Notes under the pieces: model-generated
What the model saw: the letters and a program-made list of their open reading frames with translations, nothing else
Database searches by the model: none
What the model was told of the DNA's origin: nothing
Program-made: the position numbers and the translations under genes
In this document: piece by piece, positions 25,401 to 31,400 of the stretch
Layout of the letters: the number at the start of each line of letters is the position of its first letter
Position numbering within the stretch: position 1 is the first letter of the stretch
Source of the DNA: Boseongicola sp.
Lineage (GTDB): Bacteria; Pseudomonadota; Alphaproteobacteria; Rhodobacterales; Rhodobacteraceae
Length of the DNA: 38,990 bases
Direction of reading: 5' to 3'
Assembly (NCBI GenBank): GCA_028824715.1
Contig: JAPPCV010000119.1
Span: 1 to 38,990, forward strand

Positions 25401-26380
25401 TCGTCGTCGAGAATCGTTCCCGTGGCGGACGCGTCGGTCCCGAGGTCGGCGTTGGACGACGGGCTGGACAGCGTCACGGTGAAGGTCTCGTCGTTCTCGT
25501 CTGCGCTGTCGCCGGTCGTGTCGATGCTGATTGCCGCGACGGTGTCTCCGGCGGGAATCGTGAGCGTCCCTGACGACACGGCGGTGTAGTCCGTTCCCGC
25601 GCTCGCGGTGTCGTCGCCGGTGTCGTACTGCACCGTCACAGCGCCGTCGGTCGCATTGTCGAGGGAGACGGCGAACCGCACGGCGTTGCCCTCGATCGCC
25701 GAAGCGTCCGCGATGCTCAGCGTCGGGTCGGCGTTCCTGTGGCCCCGAATGTCGAACTGCACAGGGTCGCTCGGGGCGGTGGTCCACGAGGTTCCGCTTC
25801 GCTGCAGGCGGGAGTTCCCGATGCTCCAGCCCGGGAGAGACGCGCTGTCCTCTCCGGACGAAGCCGTCTTGCCCCAAGCCTGCCAGTCGGTCTCGGCCTG
25901 CTCCTCGTTCAGGACGATCCAGTAGGTTGTGTCTGCCTGCAGGACCGTGCCTGCGGGCGCCGTGTAGGCGAAGAAGTTCCCGGGCACGTAGGCGACGTCG
26001 GGAGTCTCGAGGGCGGCGACCAGCGTGCCCGGCCGGCCGGCGCTGTCCGACTTGATGGTGACGAAGGTTCCGGTGTCGCCCGTGAAATCGAGGAACGGCC
26101 GGAGCCTGACGGACGAGAGCGTGTAGCCGGTGCCGTGCGGGCCCGTGGTGAAGCTCTGGGCCTCGACCACGCGGCTGGCGCCGGCGTTCTGCTGCTGGCC
26201 GGTGTTGGAAACGAGCGTGGCAACCGTCTGCGCCTCGGCGCCGGTGGCGAACAGGCTGGCAAGAAGCGCAAGGACGGCGGCCACGGACAGGACGCCGGAG
26301 AACGCGCGGCGCCGCCGCTGCACGTGAGCCTGCCCGTTCTCCGACCACTCGTTACCGCGAGTTTCACTGCGTCCGTGCAA
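13499..26380 (-). CDS. Giant autotransporter adhesin-like protein (about 4,290 aa)
   Basis: Start taken at TTG 26380, where GGAGG ends 4 bases upstream; in-frame TTG 26416 or the GTG in front of QRRRRAFSG are alternatives. A basic segment precedes the signal peptide VLSVAAVLALLASLFATGAEA. Approximate residues: 52-218 choice-of-anchor-R-like; 220-440 two Calx-beta; 443-835 tandem sandwiches with EGGTASYTL-type starts; 876-1331 two SwmB/cadherin-like units of 228 residues; 1332-3770 further Calx-beta, fibronectin III (near 1590 and 3080), SwmB-like and cadherin-like domains with Asp-rich joints such as DDDTRGVTV. At 3775 comes SAWLARFGRTVAEQVLDSVE, the usual lead-in to an autotransporter barrel; 3887-4293 is the barrel, ending in HIQARW. 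Type Va secretion of a long calcium-stiffened rod for adhesion is inferred. The frame is intact over 12.9 kb. Several internal segments are duplicated at DNA level. Confidence 0.85.
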   Translation of the reverse strand: MHGRSETRGNEWSENGQAHVQRRRRAFSGVLSVAAVLALLASLFATGAEAQTVATLVSNTGQQQNAGASRVVEAQSFTTGPHGTGYTLSSVRLRPFLDFTGDTGTFVTIKSDSAGRPGTLVAALETPDVAYVPGNFFAYTAPAGTVLQADTTYWIVLNEEQAETDWQAWGKTASSGEDSASLPGWSIGNSRLQRSGTSWTTAPSDPVQFDIRGHRNADPTLSIADASAIEGNAVRFAVSLDNATDGAVTVQYDTGDDTASAGTDYTAVSSGTLTIPAGDTVAAISIDTTGDSADENDETFTVTLSSPSSNADLGTDASATGTILDDDGKPVVGVTGGAAVEGSDVSFAVSIRAATDADVTVEYSTSIGSGDTASASDFTAATGETATITAGQTETVISIPTTQDSLDESDETFTLAISNPSSNAELGAAASATGTIEDDDTAGLVLSTPSLEVTEGASNSYTLALATRPSANVSVSIAAGGSAGLTLGTSQLTFTPSNWDQAQTVSVSAVHDNDAAPGTARLTHTAGGGGYGAVTAELPVNVTDDDTPAILLSRTTLPVSENGSATYTVALATLPTEKVTLELAGTANTDLTVTPDTIEFEPDAWNTPVTVTVEAAADLDAANDPETLTYTASGGDYEGSTASVAVEVTDSVSAAIVLDTTRLHVKEGGSNGSYTVALNLQPASDVTVEVTVRNSAPLWIGSTHLSGASVTLTFTPDDWDEPQNVIVAARNNGVTENREFRLRHRAAGGGYDPAAPVNLPVLVEEKTAQNGYVFSAPALSVAEGGTASYTLKLGKRPSRTVNVTVAGAGNGLTVEPESLAFTPDNWNDAQTVTVTAASQVSAQEAAKTLTHTGDGAGYGSGALAPGELPVTIVRDVPGIESGGVTLTSSPLHAADTYASGETVAVAVTFDRDVDVNTGGGSPGLAVDIGSSARTFGYAGMSGNRTLTFEYVVQAGDLDSDGISIGTDALALNGATIRASTGQRDADLGGTALAAQVGHRVDGGQTLAAAKLASLGITHGTASLALTPQFDADTTAYDVTTSGSDEFVTVSASAAEGGDATILPADADTDSAGHQVRLNGTETEITVTAVRAPRPNGTYTLKVTQPRPSVSGVTVTSQPLHATDTYASSETIAVAVKFDRDVDVNTDGGSPGLDVDIGSSATSFGYAGKSGSGTLTFEYEVQAGDLDSDGISVGTDALALNGATIRASIGQRDADLGATTLATQGGHRVDGGQTLAAAKLASLGITHGTASLDLTPQFDADTTAYDATTLGTDEFVTVSASAAEGGDATILPADADGNADGHQVRLDGAETEITVTAVRPPRADRTYTLQVTHAKPTVSIAASVSTLAFHLQGIEFTVTRAAATAEALDVNFAFTQDQDFLPAGTLSRTVTIPANQTSATLSLASSDFSGGATSDGTLTATISADSAYAVGTDASASVAMVAANPAIVVRPGSTDHVFREDSGTQTISIVAETAAGVPEPTDATFRILARTRNGTAVGGLDYGRIPASFVSFQASDFAAQDGRYVASKSLDVTITDDALAEDSEDFSLQLIPYGFPDAVSLAKADGTLCSSTCDWEIVIVDDDSPPAQVTGVVLTPGGGKLDVAWDEVTGADGYKVQWRSGTETFATAASDNREAAVSSGSTTTHTIPGIADGTDYTVRVIATRDGLEGTPSTEATERPDLRTLTIADATATEGDALAFTVTLSPAASADVTVGYAAADGTATSDSGHADGADYTAPVAGAQLTIPAGQTTGTISVATGDDSNHEGDETLTVTLAGPSSNAVLGTPKTATGTIENDDVTAAEVSSIAFTSLPSDGEYDLGDTIEVSVTFDAAVDVTGTPRVALLLDGTPAADSHALHDPGASSATVLVFRKTVTAADDDDTDGIGVAANALELNGGSIVNQGTTEAAVLDHAAVPNGANIKTRWIESIAVTSTPTVPATVTGDPVYGPGETVRFTVKFESAVTVDTGSGVPALKFSASDSGRQDAAYESGSGGTDLVFAWTVPADVSGDEGAIGVPGNVDAAGTLLTNGGLVLNGGTIEDAGNRAVNVRHGSHTTGSLVDTTAPALAAGAGGAVVDGNELVLAFERASGVPDHLDEDSEPAPGDFTVTVHGTARAATGVDVDGASVTVTLASAVGHAQHVTVGYAPGTDRLQDRWGNGVAAFTGRVARNDTAEPALSIAGATAAEDDGKIEFAVTLDAASGEAVTVDYATSDGSAKAGTDYAAASGTLEFAAGETSETVEVTLADDALAEGDETFKVTLSNVSDASIAISEATGTIEDDEGTPTLTIADATATEGDALAFTVTLSPAASTDVTVGYAAADGTATSDSGHADGADYTAPVAGAQLTIPAGQTTGTISVATGDDSNHEGDETLTVTLAGPSSNAVLGTPKTATGTIENDDAASADADLKALSVSVGGTQVSLTPAFAAGTLEYEADVENTAASVTVSATENHRGASVSIAGDDDTSTPNTADLALAFGESTVKVTVTAQDGVTEKEYLVKVTRAAPVLEWAHDGINVGEDEGDVEIAVSLTPALSERVSVDYATEDSGDSSTPGEDYTSTSGTLVFEPGETRKTFTLSILDDTVYEPTNVGNVVINLSNATAPATFGRNGTVLLVIVGPDNDSPATATMEDVSVDEDEGAMTFVMNLDHPVDGEVAYIATSARVGGTATESDDYGRFVSFGRASISIPAGQTSASLEVTIVDDDIDEEDETLEIGWRVSTGGLLVATEAVNVTGTIVDDDTRGVTVSETALPVAEGGTATYTVVLDSQPTGDVTVTPSRSSGDADVTVSGALTFTPSDWDTAQTVTVSAAEDADAEVDAATVSHAVSGADYGSVAAADVAVTVSDNDTASTEIRLSLSQDALAEGAGSTTITVTGTLDGAALTADVPVTVSVGAGTDGAVEGTDYGTVADVALTIDASEITGTATFALAPVDDGLDEDGESLTVGGTTTVGGLSVTGTALTIEDDDTRGVTVSETALPVPEGGTATYTVVLDSQPTGDVTVTPSRSSGDADVTVSGALTFTPSDWDTAQTVTVSAAEDADAEVDAATVSHAVSGADYGSVAAADVAVTVSDNDTASDVPGRVTGLTAEATVSKVVLNWTAPSGTVFGYRIEASYDGGSSWAEVMANTYGTGTAYTHVSGLKAGETRHYRVSAIFGDGAGPVSEAVEANATIALDGLTAAGLAVEDTADGEPTVDLCWKPTDVVVSDLGSFAIQKRRVHPSFADEWADEDFYGLSASDAADCEAGSIGLRTSYRIDANVRYAFRMRARHARGWALSNDAEAVSVDTTLDFRAEVKTGNSDMSADTDVPATVCRDYDDPSTPGNDAGTFIVNVGFTTGHPLFLYYETVNGFAPADDVTLVNATAELVDRPYSWALGYRLRITPIDWGQPVAVSVPADAVTHAETGLGNQASNVFQRNTADETDCDEGSTTTLYQPFVRRVEILDDDDRNGRWTEGERVSVAADFSENVFVTTEDGVPYVSVTVDDETVQAPYASGSGSSTLVFAHTVTDAQSPVRSMALLADSMTLNDGTITGANGPSVMLRHPGKTREGRALPAAPRLTAEWEKYPPGHSGDGRKFVVRVLFSEPVNIKVRTLRDHALTVVDGDIDTLWQVKDDEGNKRNDLWAIRLMPTSSRDLELALAATTDCDAEGAICTADKRPLSSAISLTVPGPAHEITVADAEVDEGPGAALEFVVTLSEAAPYRVKVDYETEDVTATAGLDYTAVSGQLTFERGETAKTVTVPVLDDDHDDDGETLTLKLSNPTRATIADGVAVGTIRNRDMMPSAWLARFGRTVAEQVLDSVEERISATPRAGVEVKLAGQGVGAAASAGPGGDGEEEAKRRLDAQSSWLRGETEAPDAVRPGSQEDDRDVTALDLLTGSSFRFAAAGDGTGGGLVSFWGRGASSSFDGREGDLALSGEVTSALFGADWTRGPEFRPGGGDVSLFRAGSSTTGLMLSHARGEGTYRGASAGKVESTVTGLYPYGRLAITDRVTAWSVIGYGAGSLALTPDPGPDAEPGDSRTLRTDLDLMMAAAGLRGVLLQASPAGGPELAVKTDALAVRTRTDALLSDAGILAGATGDATRLRLGLQGTWHGLELGDGTLEPAMEFGVRLDGGDAETGFGLDAGAGFDWTRPESGLRLQLSGRGLLTHESKGFRVRGVAGSLVWQPRPEHGRGPKLRVTHALGEASSGGMDTLLSQRNLAGLAADDSGDPLESRSFKLHYGYGFPAFGGRFTSTPEIDIGVSDGEREYGLGWRLDLVKGGASELGFALKAARSEAVDGNAGAASKHTTGFHIQARW
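17163..17500. repeat. 338-bp repeat copy A within the autotransporter gene
   Basis: Matches 17841-18178, offset 678 bases. The first 243 bases of the two copies are identical, including third codon positions; the last 95 differ at a few places. The unit encodes the sandwich domain that starts VSETALPVPEGGTATYTVVL. Confidence 0.9.
17841..18178. repeat. 338-bp repeat copy B within the autotransporter gene
   Basis: Partner of 17163-17500. Identity over the first 243 bases points to recent duplication or gene conversion. Between the copies lies one Calx-beta-like domain, so the duplicated unit may have been 678 bases with loss of similarity in half. Confidence 0.9.
19190..19535. repeat. 346-bp Calx-beta repeat copy A
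   Basis: Nearly identical to 20993-21338, offset 1,803 bases; the copies differ at only a few bases. Encodes a Calx-beta domain that begins LTIADATATEGDALAFTVTL. Confidence 0.9.
20993..21338. repeat. 346-bp Calx-beta repeat copy B
   Basis: Partner of 19190-19535. Differences include one that changes STDVTV to SADVTV in the protein and a few silent ones. Confidence 0.9.
22387..23754. repeat. Tandem 684-bp duplication within the autotransporter gene
   Basis: Two head-to-tail units (22387-23070 and about 23071-23754), exactly 684 bases or 228 codons apart. Each encodes a SwmB-like part (FDRDVDVNT, GSPGLxVDIGSS, DALALNGATIRAS) and a cadherin-like part (LAAAKLASLGITHGTASL, LTPQFDADTTAYD). The units are more diverged than the other repeat pairs. 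Confidence 0.85.
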
Positions 26381-26527
26381 GGTCCCTCCATGTGCCGAAG
26401 GCTTGCCCGGCAACAATTTGCACCAATGTAAGGCCGTGGCTGGCGAGCCGGAGACGATCTGCAGCGGACCGGTCCCGGATGACTTGCTGCGGCGCGGAAT
26501 CTGTAGGACAGGCCGGAAGTTCCCGCT

Positions 26528-26543
26528 TCCCCAACATTGGGGA
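26528..26543. promoter_or_regulatory. Inverted repeat TCCCCAA-CA-TTGGGGA
   Basis: 7-bp arms are perfect complements around two bases, about 150 bases upstream of the giant gene start. The size suits a dimeric regulator's operator. No regulator gene in the window can be linked to it. Confidence 0.4.
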
Positions 26544-26620
26544 GAACCGGAAAAATTCCTGCCTTGCCCCGGGACAGGAATTCATGGGGCGGAGTCACTG
26601 ATCATCGTTTCAATTCAGCG

Positions 26621-26656
26621 TGTTACAGGATTTCGAGCGGGATTCGGCCTGTAACA
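26621..26656. promoter_or_regulatory. Inverted repeat TGTTACAGG-N18-CCTGTAACA
   Basis: 9-bp perfect arms with an 18-base spacer; arm centres are 27 bases apart, about two and a half helical turns. It lies about 240 bases upstream of the giant gene start. It is a candidate operator. Confidence 0.45.
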
Positions 26657-27059
26657 ATGTTTCGCAGAGTTCGACCTTCGGCTGTACATATGGCGGGCAT
26701 CGACAACCGGGAAGGAGCGCGAAATCCTGGTGATTCGGCACGCACTCGCGAGATTGCGTGGCCCACCGTCGGCACGATTGCCCGTTCAGAACCGGTGCGC
26801 ATCGTCCACTGCCGTCCCCGACGCGCCTAGGCCGTCGTCCAAGGCCAGGAAACAAGACCGCCGGCAATTGCCGCGCGGGATCGCCACAGGAGCGAAAGCG
26901 GGAAACGAGGACGTCCCGGCAACCTGTCCAGTCAGTTCAATCCGACGCGGGAAGATTCGTCCCGATCCGAACGAAAGAGCGTGGGAAATCCACGCTTGGG
27001 CATTCCAAGAAACAACGCGCGCGCGGCCGTCAAGCCGCCGCCGGAAGCTCGCGGTCCTG

Positions 27060-28601
27060 CTATCGGGCGGCCCCGAACGCCGCCGAGAGATCCGGGTGCT
27101 CCAAGACCCCGGCCGCACCTTCGTGACGCGCGCCCACGAATGTGCCTGTCACGTTTCCGGGATCGTCCCCGGCTGCGAAGACCGAAACGAACACTTCGGT
27201 TCCCGCCTCTGTCCGAACCCCGATGGTGTAGCCGAGGTCGCCATCGCCCCAGGGAAGACCGCTGCCTGGTGCGCCGGGATGGGTCTCCCGAGCCCAGGAT
27301 TCGAGGTCACTGAAGTCTGCCCGACCCTGCAGGCTTGCCAAATCGATGCCGATTTCCGCGTCCCCGGCCACCGGGCGGCCTGCGCCGGTGAAACCCAGCA
27401 ACGATCCGATCCATGTCGCCGTGCGCCGTCCTGTCAATTCCGGGTTGTGTCGCAGCCGTGTCTCGGGCACGGACCCCCAAGCCCAGGGCCTGCCGAAGCC
27501 GTTGCGATACCCGGCCCCGAATTGCACGGTGCCCGAATCCGTGCCGCCAAGGCTCGTCCGGCCGGCAACGTGAAACCCGTCGTCTTCCCACGGTCCGAGA
27601 TCGACGACGCTCAAGTCGGAGACACGCGTTCCGGCAGCGATCTTGATCTCCGCCAGCATTGCCTCGCCCTCAACCGTCAGCCAAAGACGGGGCACGGCGT
27701 TCAGGTTGCGCGGCAGGATGGGCACGAGCAGGGCGTCGGGATACAAGTTCGGATCGACATGCGCTCCCAGCCCCCAGGCGTGCAGGATCTCGTGGGTGAC
27801 GACGAACTCCATCCGCTTGCTGTTGCGCCCAACCGCTGCTCGGTCGATATAGGTGTACCCGCCCAGAACCCGAGACTCCCTGCGGTCGAAATTGGACCCA
27901 CCGATCCCGAGTATGTTCGGTTCGTAGTGCTCGCTCTCTTCAAATTCCGGCCAAAGCGCCTTCCCGTCGGTGAAGTGGATGTGAATTTCGTTTTCGGGAA
28001 TGTCTGCAGTGGCAAGTCGCTCGGGAATGTCGGGGCCAAGCAGGATGCGGTTCTCCCAGGGCAGGCTGGTGTTGATGTTGCGGAGTGCCGCAATGGTTGC
28101 CCTGCGTTCCGAGGCACGCGCCGTGCTGTCGATCCGCAGCGTCTTCTGCGCTCCGAAATCGACGAAGACCAGGTCGCCCCCGCCTTCGCGATCATGCTGC
28201 GTCTGGAAGGCACGGAGGAAACGGACCACCTCCGCCGCGCTGGCACTGCCGTCGCGGCCCAGCGGGTCTCGCCAGCGTCCGGTGCCAACCTCAAACGCCC
28301 CATGGCGGGACCGAGTCTCAAGATCATCGAGATCCGGTCTCTCACTCGCAAAGGCCGGGCCGATCCCGACACGGCGGTCGCTGAAGCGGTAGGAGACGCG
28401 CACCTCGGCGGGCAGGGGCTTGGCAAAGGGATGAGGTGGCGGAGAGGGCGGCATTGGCGCTGGTGCCGGGATCGGCGGCGTGGCGCCTTCGCCGCCACCT
28501 GTTGACGGTCCACCCCCGCCGCCGCAGGCTGACAGCAGCAGGGTGGCCGCAAGAACCGTTGCCGCCAAGCCGCGTGGCCGTGTTTCACAAGCACGCTTCA
28601 T
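27060..28601 (-). CDS. Lipoprotein: metzincin-like protease module plus TbpB-like barrel
   Basis: 513 residues from the ATG at 28601 (GAGGAG 9 bases upstream). The signal peptide ends in LLLSAC with Cys26, then a GGGGGP linker. Residues about 60-290 resemble a zinc protease domain with the motif HEILHAWGLGAH at 270-281: HExxH with the general-base Glu, then Gly and a third His at position 12 instead of 11 as in classical metzincins. The following VDPNLYPDALLV lacks an obvious Met-turn Met. After a conserved joint (DLGPWEDDGFHVAGRTS), residues about 390-513 form a TbpB-like barrel: TATWIGSLLGF, GDAEIGIDL, RADFSDLE, then VTGTFVGARHEGAAGVLE and AAFGAAR. The Slam gene lies 271 bases upstream on the same strand. 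Inferred: surface-displayed metalloprotease exported by Slam. Substrate unknown. Confidence 0.75.
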   Translation of the reverse strand: MKRACETRPRGLAATVLAATLLLSACGGGGGPSTGGGEGATPPIPAPAPMPPSPPPHPFAKPLPAEVRVSYRFSDRRVGIGPAFASERPDLDDLETRSRHGAFEVGTGRWRDPLGRDGSASAAEVVRFLRAFQTQHDREGGGDLVFVDFGAQKTLRIDSTARASERRATIAALRNINTSLPWENRILLGPDIPERLATADIPENEIHIHFTDGKALWPEFEESEHYEPNILGIGGSNFDRRESRVLGGYTYIDRAAVGRNSKRMEFVVTHEILHAWGLGAHVDPNLYPDALLVPILPRNLNAVPRLWLTVEGEAMLAEIKIAAGTRVSDLSVVDLGPWEDDGFHVAGRTSLGGTDSGTVQFGAGYRNGFGRPWAWGSVPETRLRHNPELTGRRTATWIGSLLGFTGAGRPVAGDAEIGIDLASLQGRADFSDLESWARETHPGAPGSGLPWGDGDLGYTIGVRTEAGTEVFVSVFAAGDDPGNVTGTFVGARHEGAAGVLEHPDLSAAFGAAR

Positions 28602-28641
28602 CGCTACAAGCTCCTCGTCCCTCGCTCCCTTGGCCGTCAAG

Positions 28642-28656
28642 GGTCTGCATCAGACC
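28642..28656. promoter_or_regulatory. Short palindrome GGTCTG-CAT-CAGACC upstream of the protease lipoprotein
   Basis: Perfect 6-bp arms around three bases, about 40 bases before the ATG at 28601, in the spacer after the Slam gene. It could be an operator or a small hairpin in the transcript. Confidence 0.3.
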
Positions 28657-28872
28657 AAGGCGCTTGATGTGGCAGGTCCAATTCGCCCGGGACTGTCCAT
28701 CGTTCGCGAAACCGGAAACCTGAAGACCGTCGCGCACCTCGACTCCCAACGTCCACCGGCTCGGACGGGAGTGCGCGACCCGGGACTGGACAGGCCTCGC
28801 TGCATTCGCCGCGATTCTTCAGGACTCAGCTCGTCTGCAGCTTCGTCGATCATGATGACAGGAACCCTCCGT

Positions 28873-30285
28873 TCAGAACTGCCTCACGAAGCTGATTTCG
28901 CCAAAGGAACGCTCGTAGTCCTGGAAGACGGCATTCGAATCTCGTACGGAACGGCCCAGCGTCAGGCGCGGGCTGAATCCGCCGATCGTCAGGTCGCGCT
29001 TGGTCAGGTTTGCGCTCAGACCCGTCGTGCGGTCCTCGCGCCGCCCACCGTCAGTGGTTGAAAACCCGATCTCGTCATACCTTGTCCTGTTCAAGGAGGC
29101 TTCCAGCCCGATCGTGAACCCTCGGGGCAGGTCCCGGCTGAATCCAAGGCTCAGCCCGTAGGTCCTGGTCCGGCGTGTTGCCTGGTCCGGGCGGTCGCGT
29201 TCCCCGAAGACGGATGCGTTCAGGAACATTACAGGTGTGGCCTGGTAGCGGACGCCGAATCCGAGGTTGGCGACAGGGCCGTCACGGTCAGGCTCCTCCT
29301 TCCAGTTGCGCTCGCGCCAAGAGCCATTGAAGTTCAGCAAAGTCCTGCGCCCGCGGATGTGCTGTCCTTCGAAGCGAAGCCCCAGTTCGTCGTGGGAAAC
29401 GCTTGACCCCTGCCAGTGACGGCTTGCCACGGCAAGCAGGCTCGCTTCCGTGCCGGGCGCAATCAGCCAGCGCGGACCTGCCTGGGCGCCCAGCGTCATC
29501 CTGTCGAAGCGACTGCCCGCATATTCACGGCGAGAGACGTTGCCGCCGAAACGCAGTCGCGTGCGTTCGCCGAACGGTCGCTCGTATTCCCAGCCACCCC
29601 AGAGGAGCACTCCCACTCCGGAAGTCGGTTTATCATCGGGAGTGAATGGAAGCCGCCCGAAAGGGGTGTCGACCAACTGCGCCCGCTGGGCCGGGGCCGC
29701 ACCGATGTTGGTGTCCGGGGCCAGCCCGATCCCGCCATACGCGGACCAGCGCCGACGGGCGCGGATCTCGGCCAGAAACCGGTTGACGTTGGCCACGACA
29801 GGCGCCGGGACGTCTCCTGCCAAGACTCGTTCAAAGTGCCGCCGGGCCAGGCCGTCCTGGCCCTTCAGGAAGAAGGCGCGGGCCAGTTCCAGCCGGACCC
29901 GGGTCTGATCGGGATTGGCGGCTAGCATGGCCTGGAATGCGGCGATGGAGACATCCAGGAATGCATCACGTTCAGCTTCCCCGATCCCGGGGCGATGGGC
30001 CAGCGCCAAGGAGACCATGCCGGTCTCGAACAGCAGATTGCCTGCACGCGCATCGCGAGCCGCCAGGGGGCGAAGGATGGCGAATGCCGCCTCCCACTGA
30101 CCTTCGCTGAGCAGCGCGGCCGCCGACCCGATCAGCGCATCCGCCGAAACAGCAGCCGGCTGTGTCGCCGGCGCGCCGTCCTGCCCATAGGCCGATCCCG
30201 CGGGGACGACCAGCGAGACGGTCAGCAAGGCTCCAAACAGAAACGAAGCGAGGCTCACGCCAACGTTCTTGCGAGTTGTTCCCAT
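28873..30285 (-). CDS. Slam: surface lipoprotein assembly modifier (DUF560), type XI secretion
   Basis: 470 residues from the ATG at 30285 (AAGG about 10 bases upstream). A signal peptide is followed by a helical repeat region at about 45-170 (ALLSEGQWEAAFAILRPLAA, QTRVRLELARAFFLKGQDGL, ARRHFERVL), the TPR-like domain of Slam. The junction RRRWSAYGGIGLAPDTNIG is the signature start of the DUF560 barrel, which runs to the C-terminus with many alternating strands and ends SFGEISFVRQF, a terminal-Phe outer-membrane signal. The length fits known Slams (about 480-500). Slam proteins move TbpB-like lipoproteins across the outer membrane. The next gene on this strand is a TbpB-barrel lipoprotein, the classic Slam-cargo arrangement. 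The gene is intact, unlike the porin remnant upstream. Confidence 0.88.
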   Translation of the reverse strand: MGTTRKNVGVSLASFLFGALLTVSLVVPAGSAYGQDGAPATQPAAVSADALIGSAAALLSEGQWEAAFAILRPLAARDARAGNLLFETGMVSLALAHRPGIGEAERDAFLDVSIAAFQAMLAANPDQTRVRLELARAFFLKGQDGLARRHFERVLAGDVPAPVVANVNRFLAEIRARRRWSAYGGIGLAPDTNIGAAPAQRAQLVDTPFGRLPFTPDDKPTSGVGVLLWGGWEYERPFGERTRLRFGGNVSRREYAGSRFDRMTLGAQAGPRWLIAPGTEASLLAVASRHWQGSSVSHDELGLRFEGQHIRGRRTLLNFNGSWRERNWKEEPDRDGPVANLGFGVRYQATPVMFLNASVFGERDRPDQATRRTRTYGLSLGFSRDLPRGFTIGLEASLNRTRYDEIGFSTTDGGRREDRTTGLSANLTKRDLTIGGFSPRLTLGRSVRDSNAVFQDYERSFGEISFVRQF

Positions 30286-30829
30286 CAATTGCAGACCTTT
30301 CGTGCTTTCGGGACGCTTTTCGTCCCGACTGAAACTGAATTCTCTTCGCTCGACTGTCCTCGAACTCGACAGCAGTCGAATCAACTCTCGGTGACTCCCG
30401 GCAGTTCCGCAAGGGGACTTTGTGTCTTGCTTGATACCGGGCCGAGCGGAACTCTCGTCCGTCATCCCGCCACCCCTGAAGTCGCATCGATCTTCTTTGC
30501 GTCCAAGATGCAGGACGAATTCAGCTGTCCATCTTGCATCGCGGGCCTGGCCGTCACTTTGGGCCACATCCATTCCGTCGCGGCTTCCGTGCAGATGTTG
30601 GGAGCGTTCCAAGTGACGGGACCCGCAACCCGCCCGGTGATGCACCGTCCTGGTTCGGACGGCGTCGCGATCTTGAGTGGCCTGTCATGGTGAATGAACC
30701 CGTCAACCGTCACATCGAATGCGTCCATGTCTCCTGCCACCAGCTTGTGCCCTGGTCGAACGAATTCCGCTGCACGCAAGTCAATCTCTGTTGTGTCATC
30801 GCCCTGGGTCGAATGCGGCACCAATGCCG

Positions 30830-31400
30830 AAGTGAACCTGTTCGCCATTGTTCGAAGCGAAAGCCGTGAAGTTGGCTGAACCGGAAACGAGGGACGCAAA
30901 AGCTCCGTACGCATCCTCTTCAGCAGCGGGGTCGTTGTCGTCACGGGAGCCAAGAGCCAGCTCGATGCTTGCATGGCCGAACCCAGCGTTCAGGCCAGCA
31001 ACAACGTTTGGTTGTCACCGAGTCTTTAGGCGCGGATCCCGAATCCGACAACGCCTATGCCATAGTCCTTGGCTCAACTCAACGCCTGATCACCTTCCGG
31101 TCCAGGGATGTCATCCGAAGCGTATAGTGAAAGCTCGCCCATGTGCAGTGCCAGCGTGCAGTCGGGAGTTTCGACATCCGCGATATGGGTGATTTCCGTC
31201 AAGCGTCCAAACCGGTCATGCCTATGCCACTGCTTGGTCAACGGCCTGCTTTGCGGCACCGGCCGAATCACCAAAGTTTAGCCTGCCGAACGCGCCAGCC
31301 ACGTGGGCGCTGCCTCCCGTGCCCGCAGCGCCGCCACCTGCGTTGTCAGCGTGGATCGAACCGCCGAACGCTAGGTCTTTGTCCGTCTCACTGGAAGCCG
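30830..31400 (-). pseudogene. Porin remnant (Rhodobacterales-type general porin)
   Basis: Porin-like pieces occur in order in several frames on the minus strand. Near 31250-31390 the text reads DLAFGGSIHADNAGG, then AHVAGAFGRLNFGDSAGAAK, a typical strand and loop around the GxFGxLxxGD motif. Near 31080-31220 it reads LTEITHIADVETPDCTLAL and GELSLYASDD. Near 30850-31000 it reads AGFGHASIELALGSRDDNDP then AAEEDAYGAFASLVSGSANF. Stops and shifts separate the pieces. The 5' end with its signal peptide and the 3' end were not found. An outer-membrane channel gene has decayed directly upstream of the Slam gene. Confidence 0.6.

Larger units (their letters stand above)
26381..27059. other. Control region upstream of the giant autotransporter gene
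   Basis: About 680 bases between the stop of the protease-lipoprotein gene and the start of the giant gene, both on the minus strand. It contains two inverted repeats (26528-26543, 26621-26656) and the ribosome site GGAGGGA at 26389-26383. The rest, 26660-27059, shows no gene I can support. Confidence 0.45.

Noticed and set aside
26730-28505. Plus-strand open frame of 591 codons
   Set aside because: Antisense to the protease-barrel lipoprotein, whose signal peptide, lipobox, zinc motif and barrel show which strand codes.
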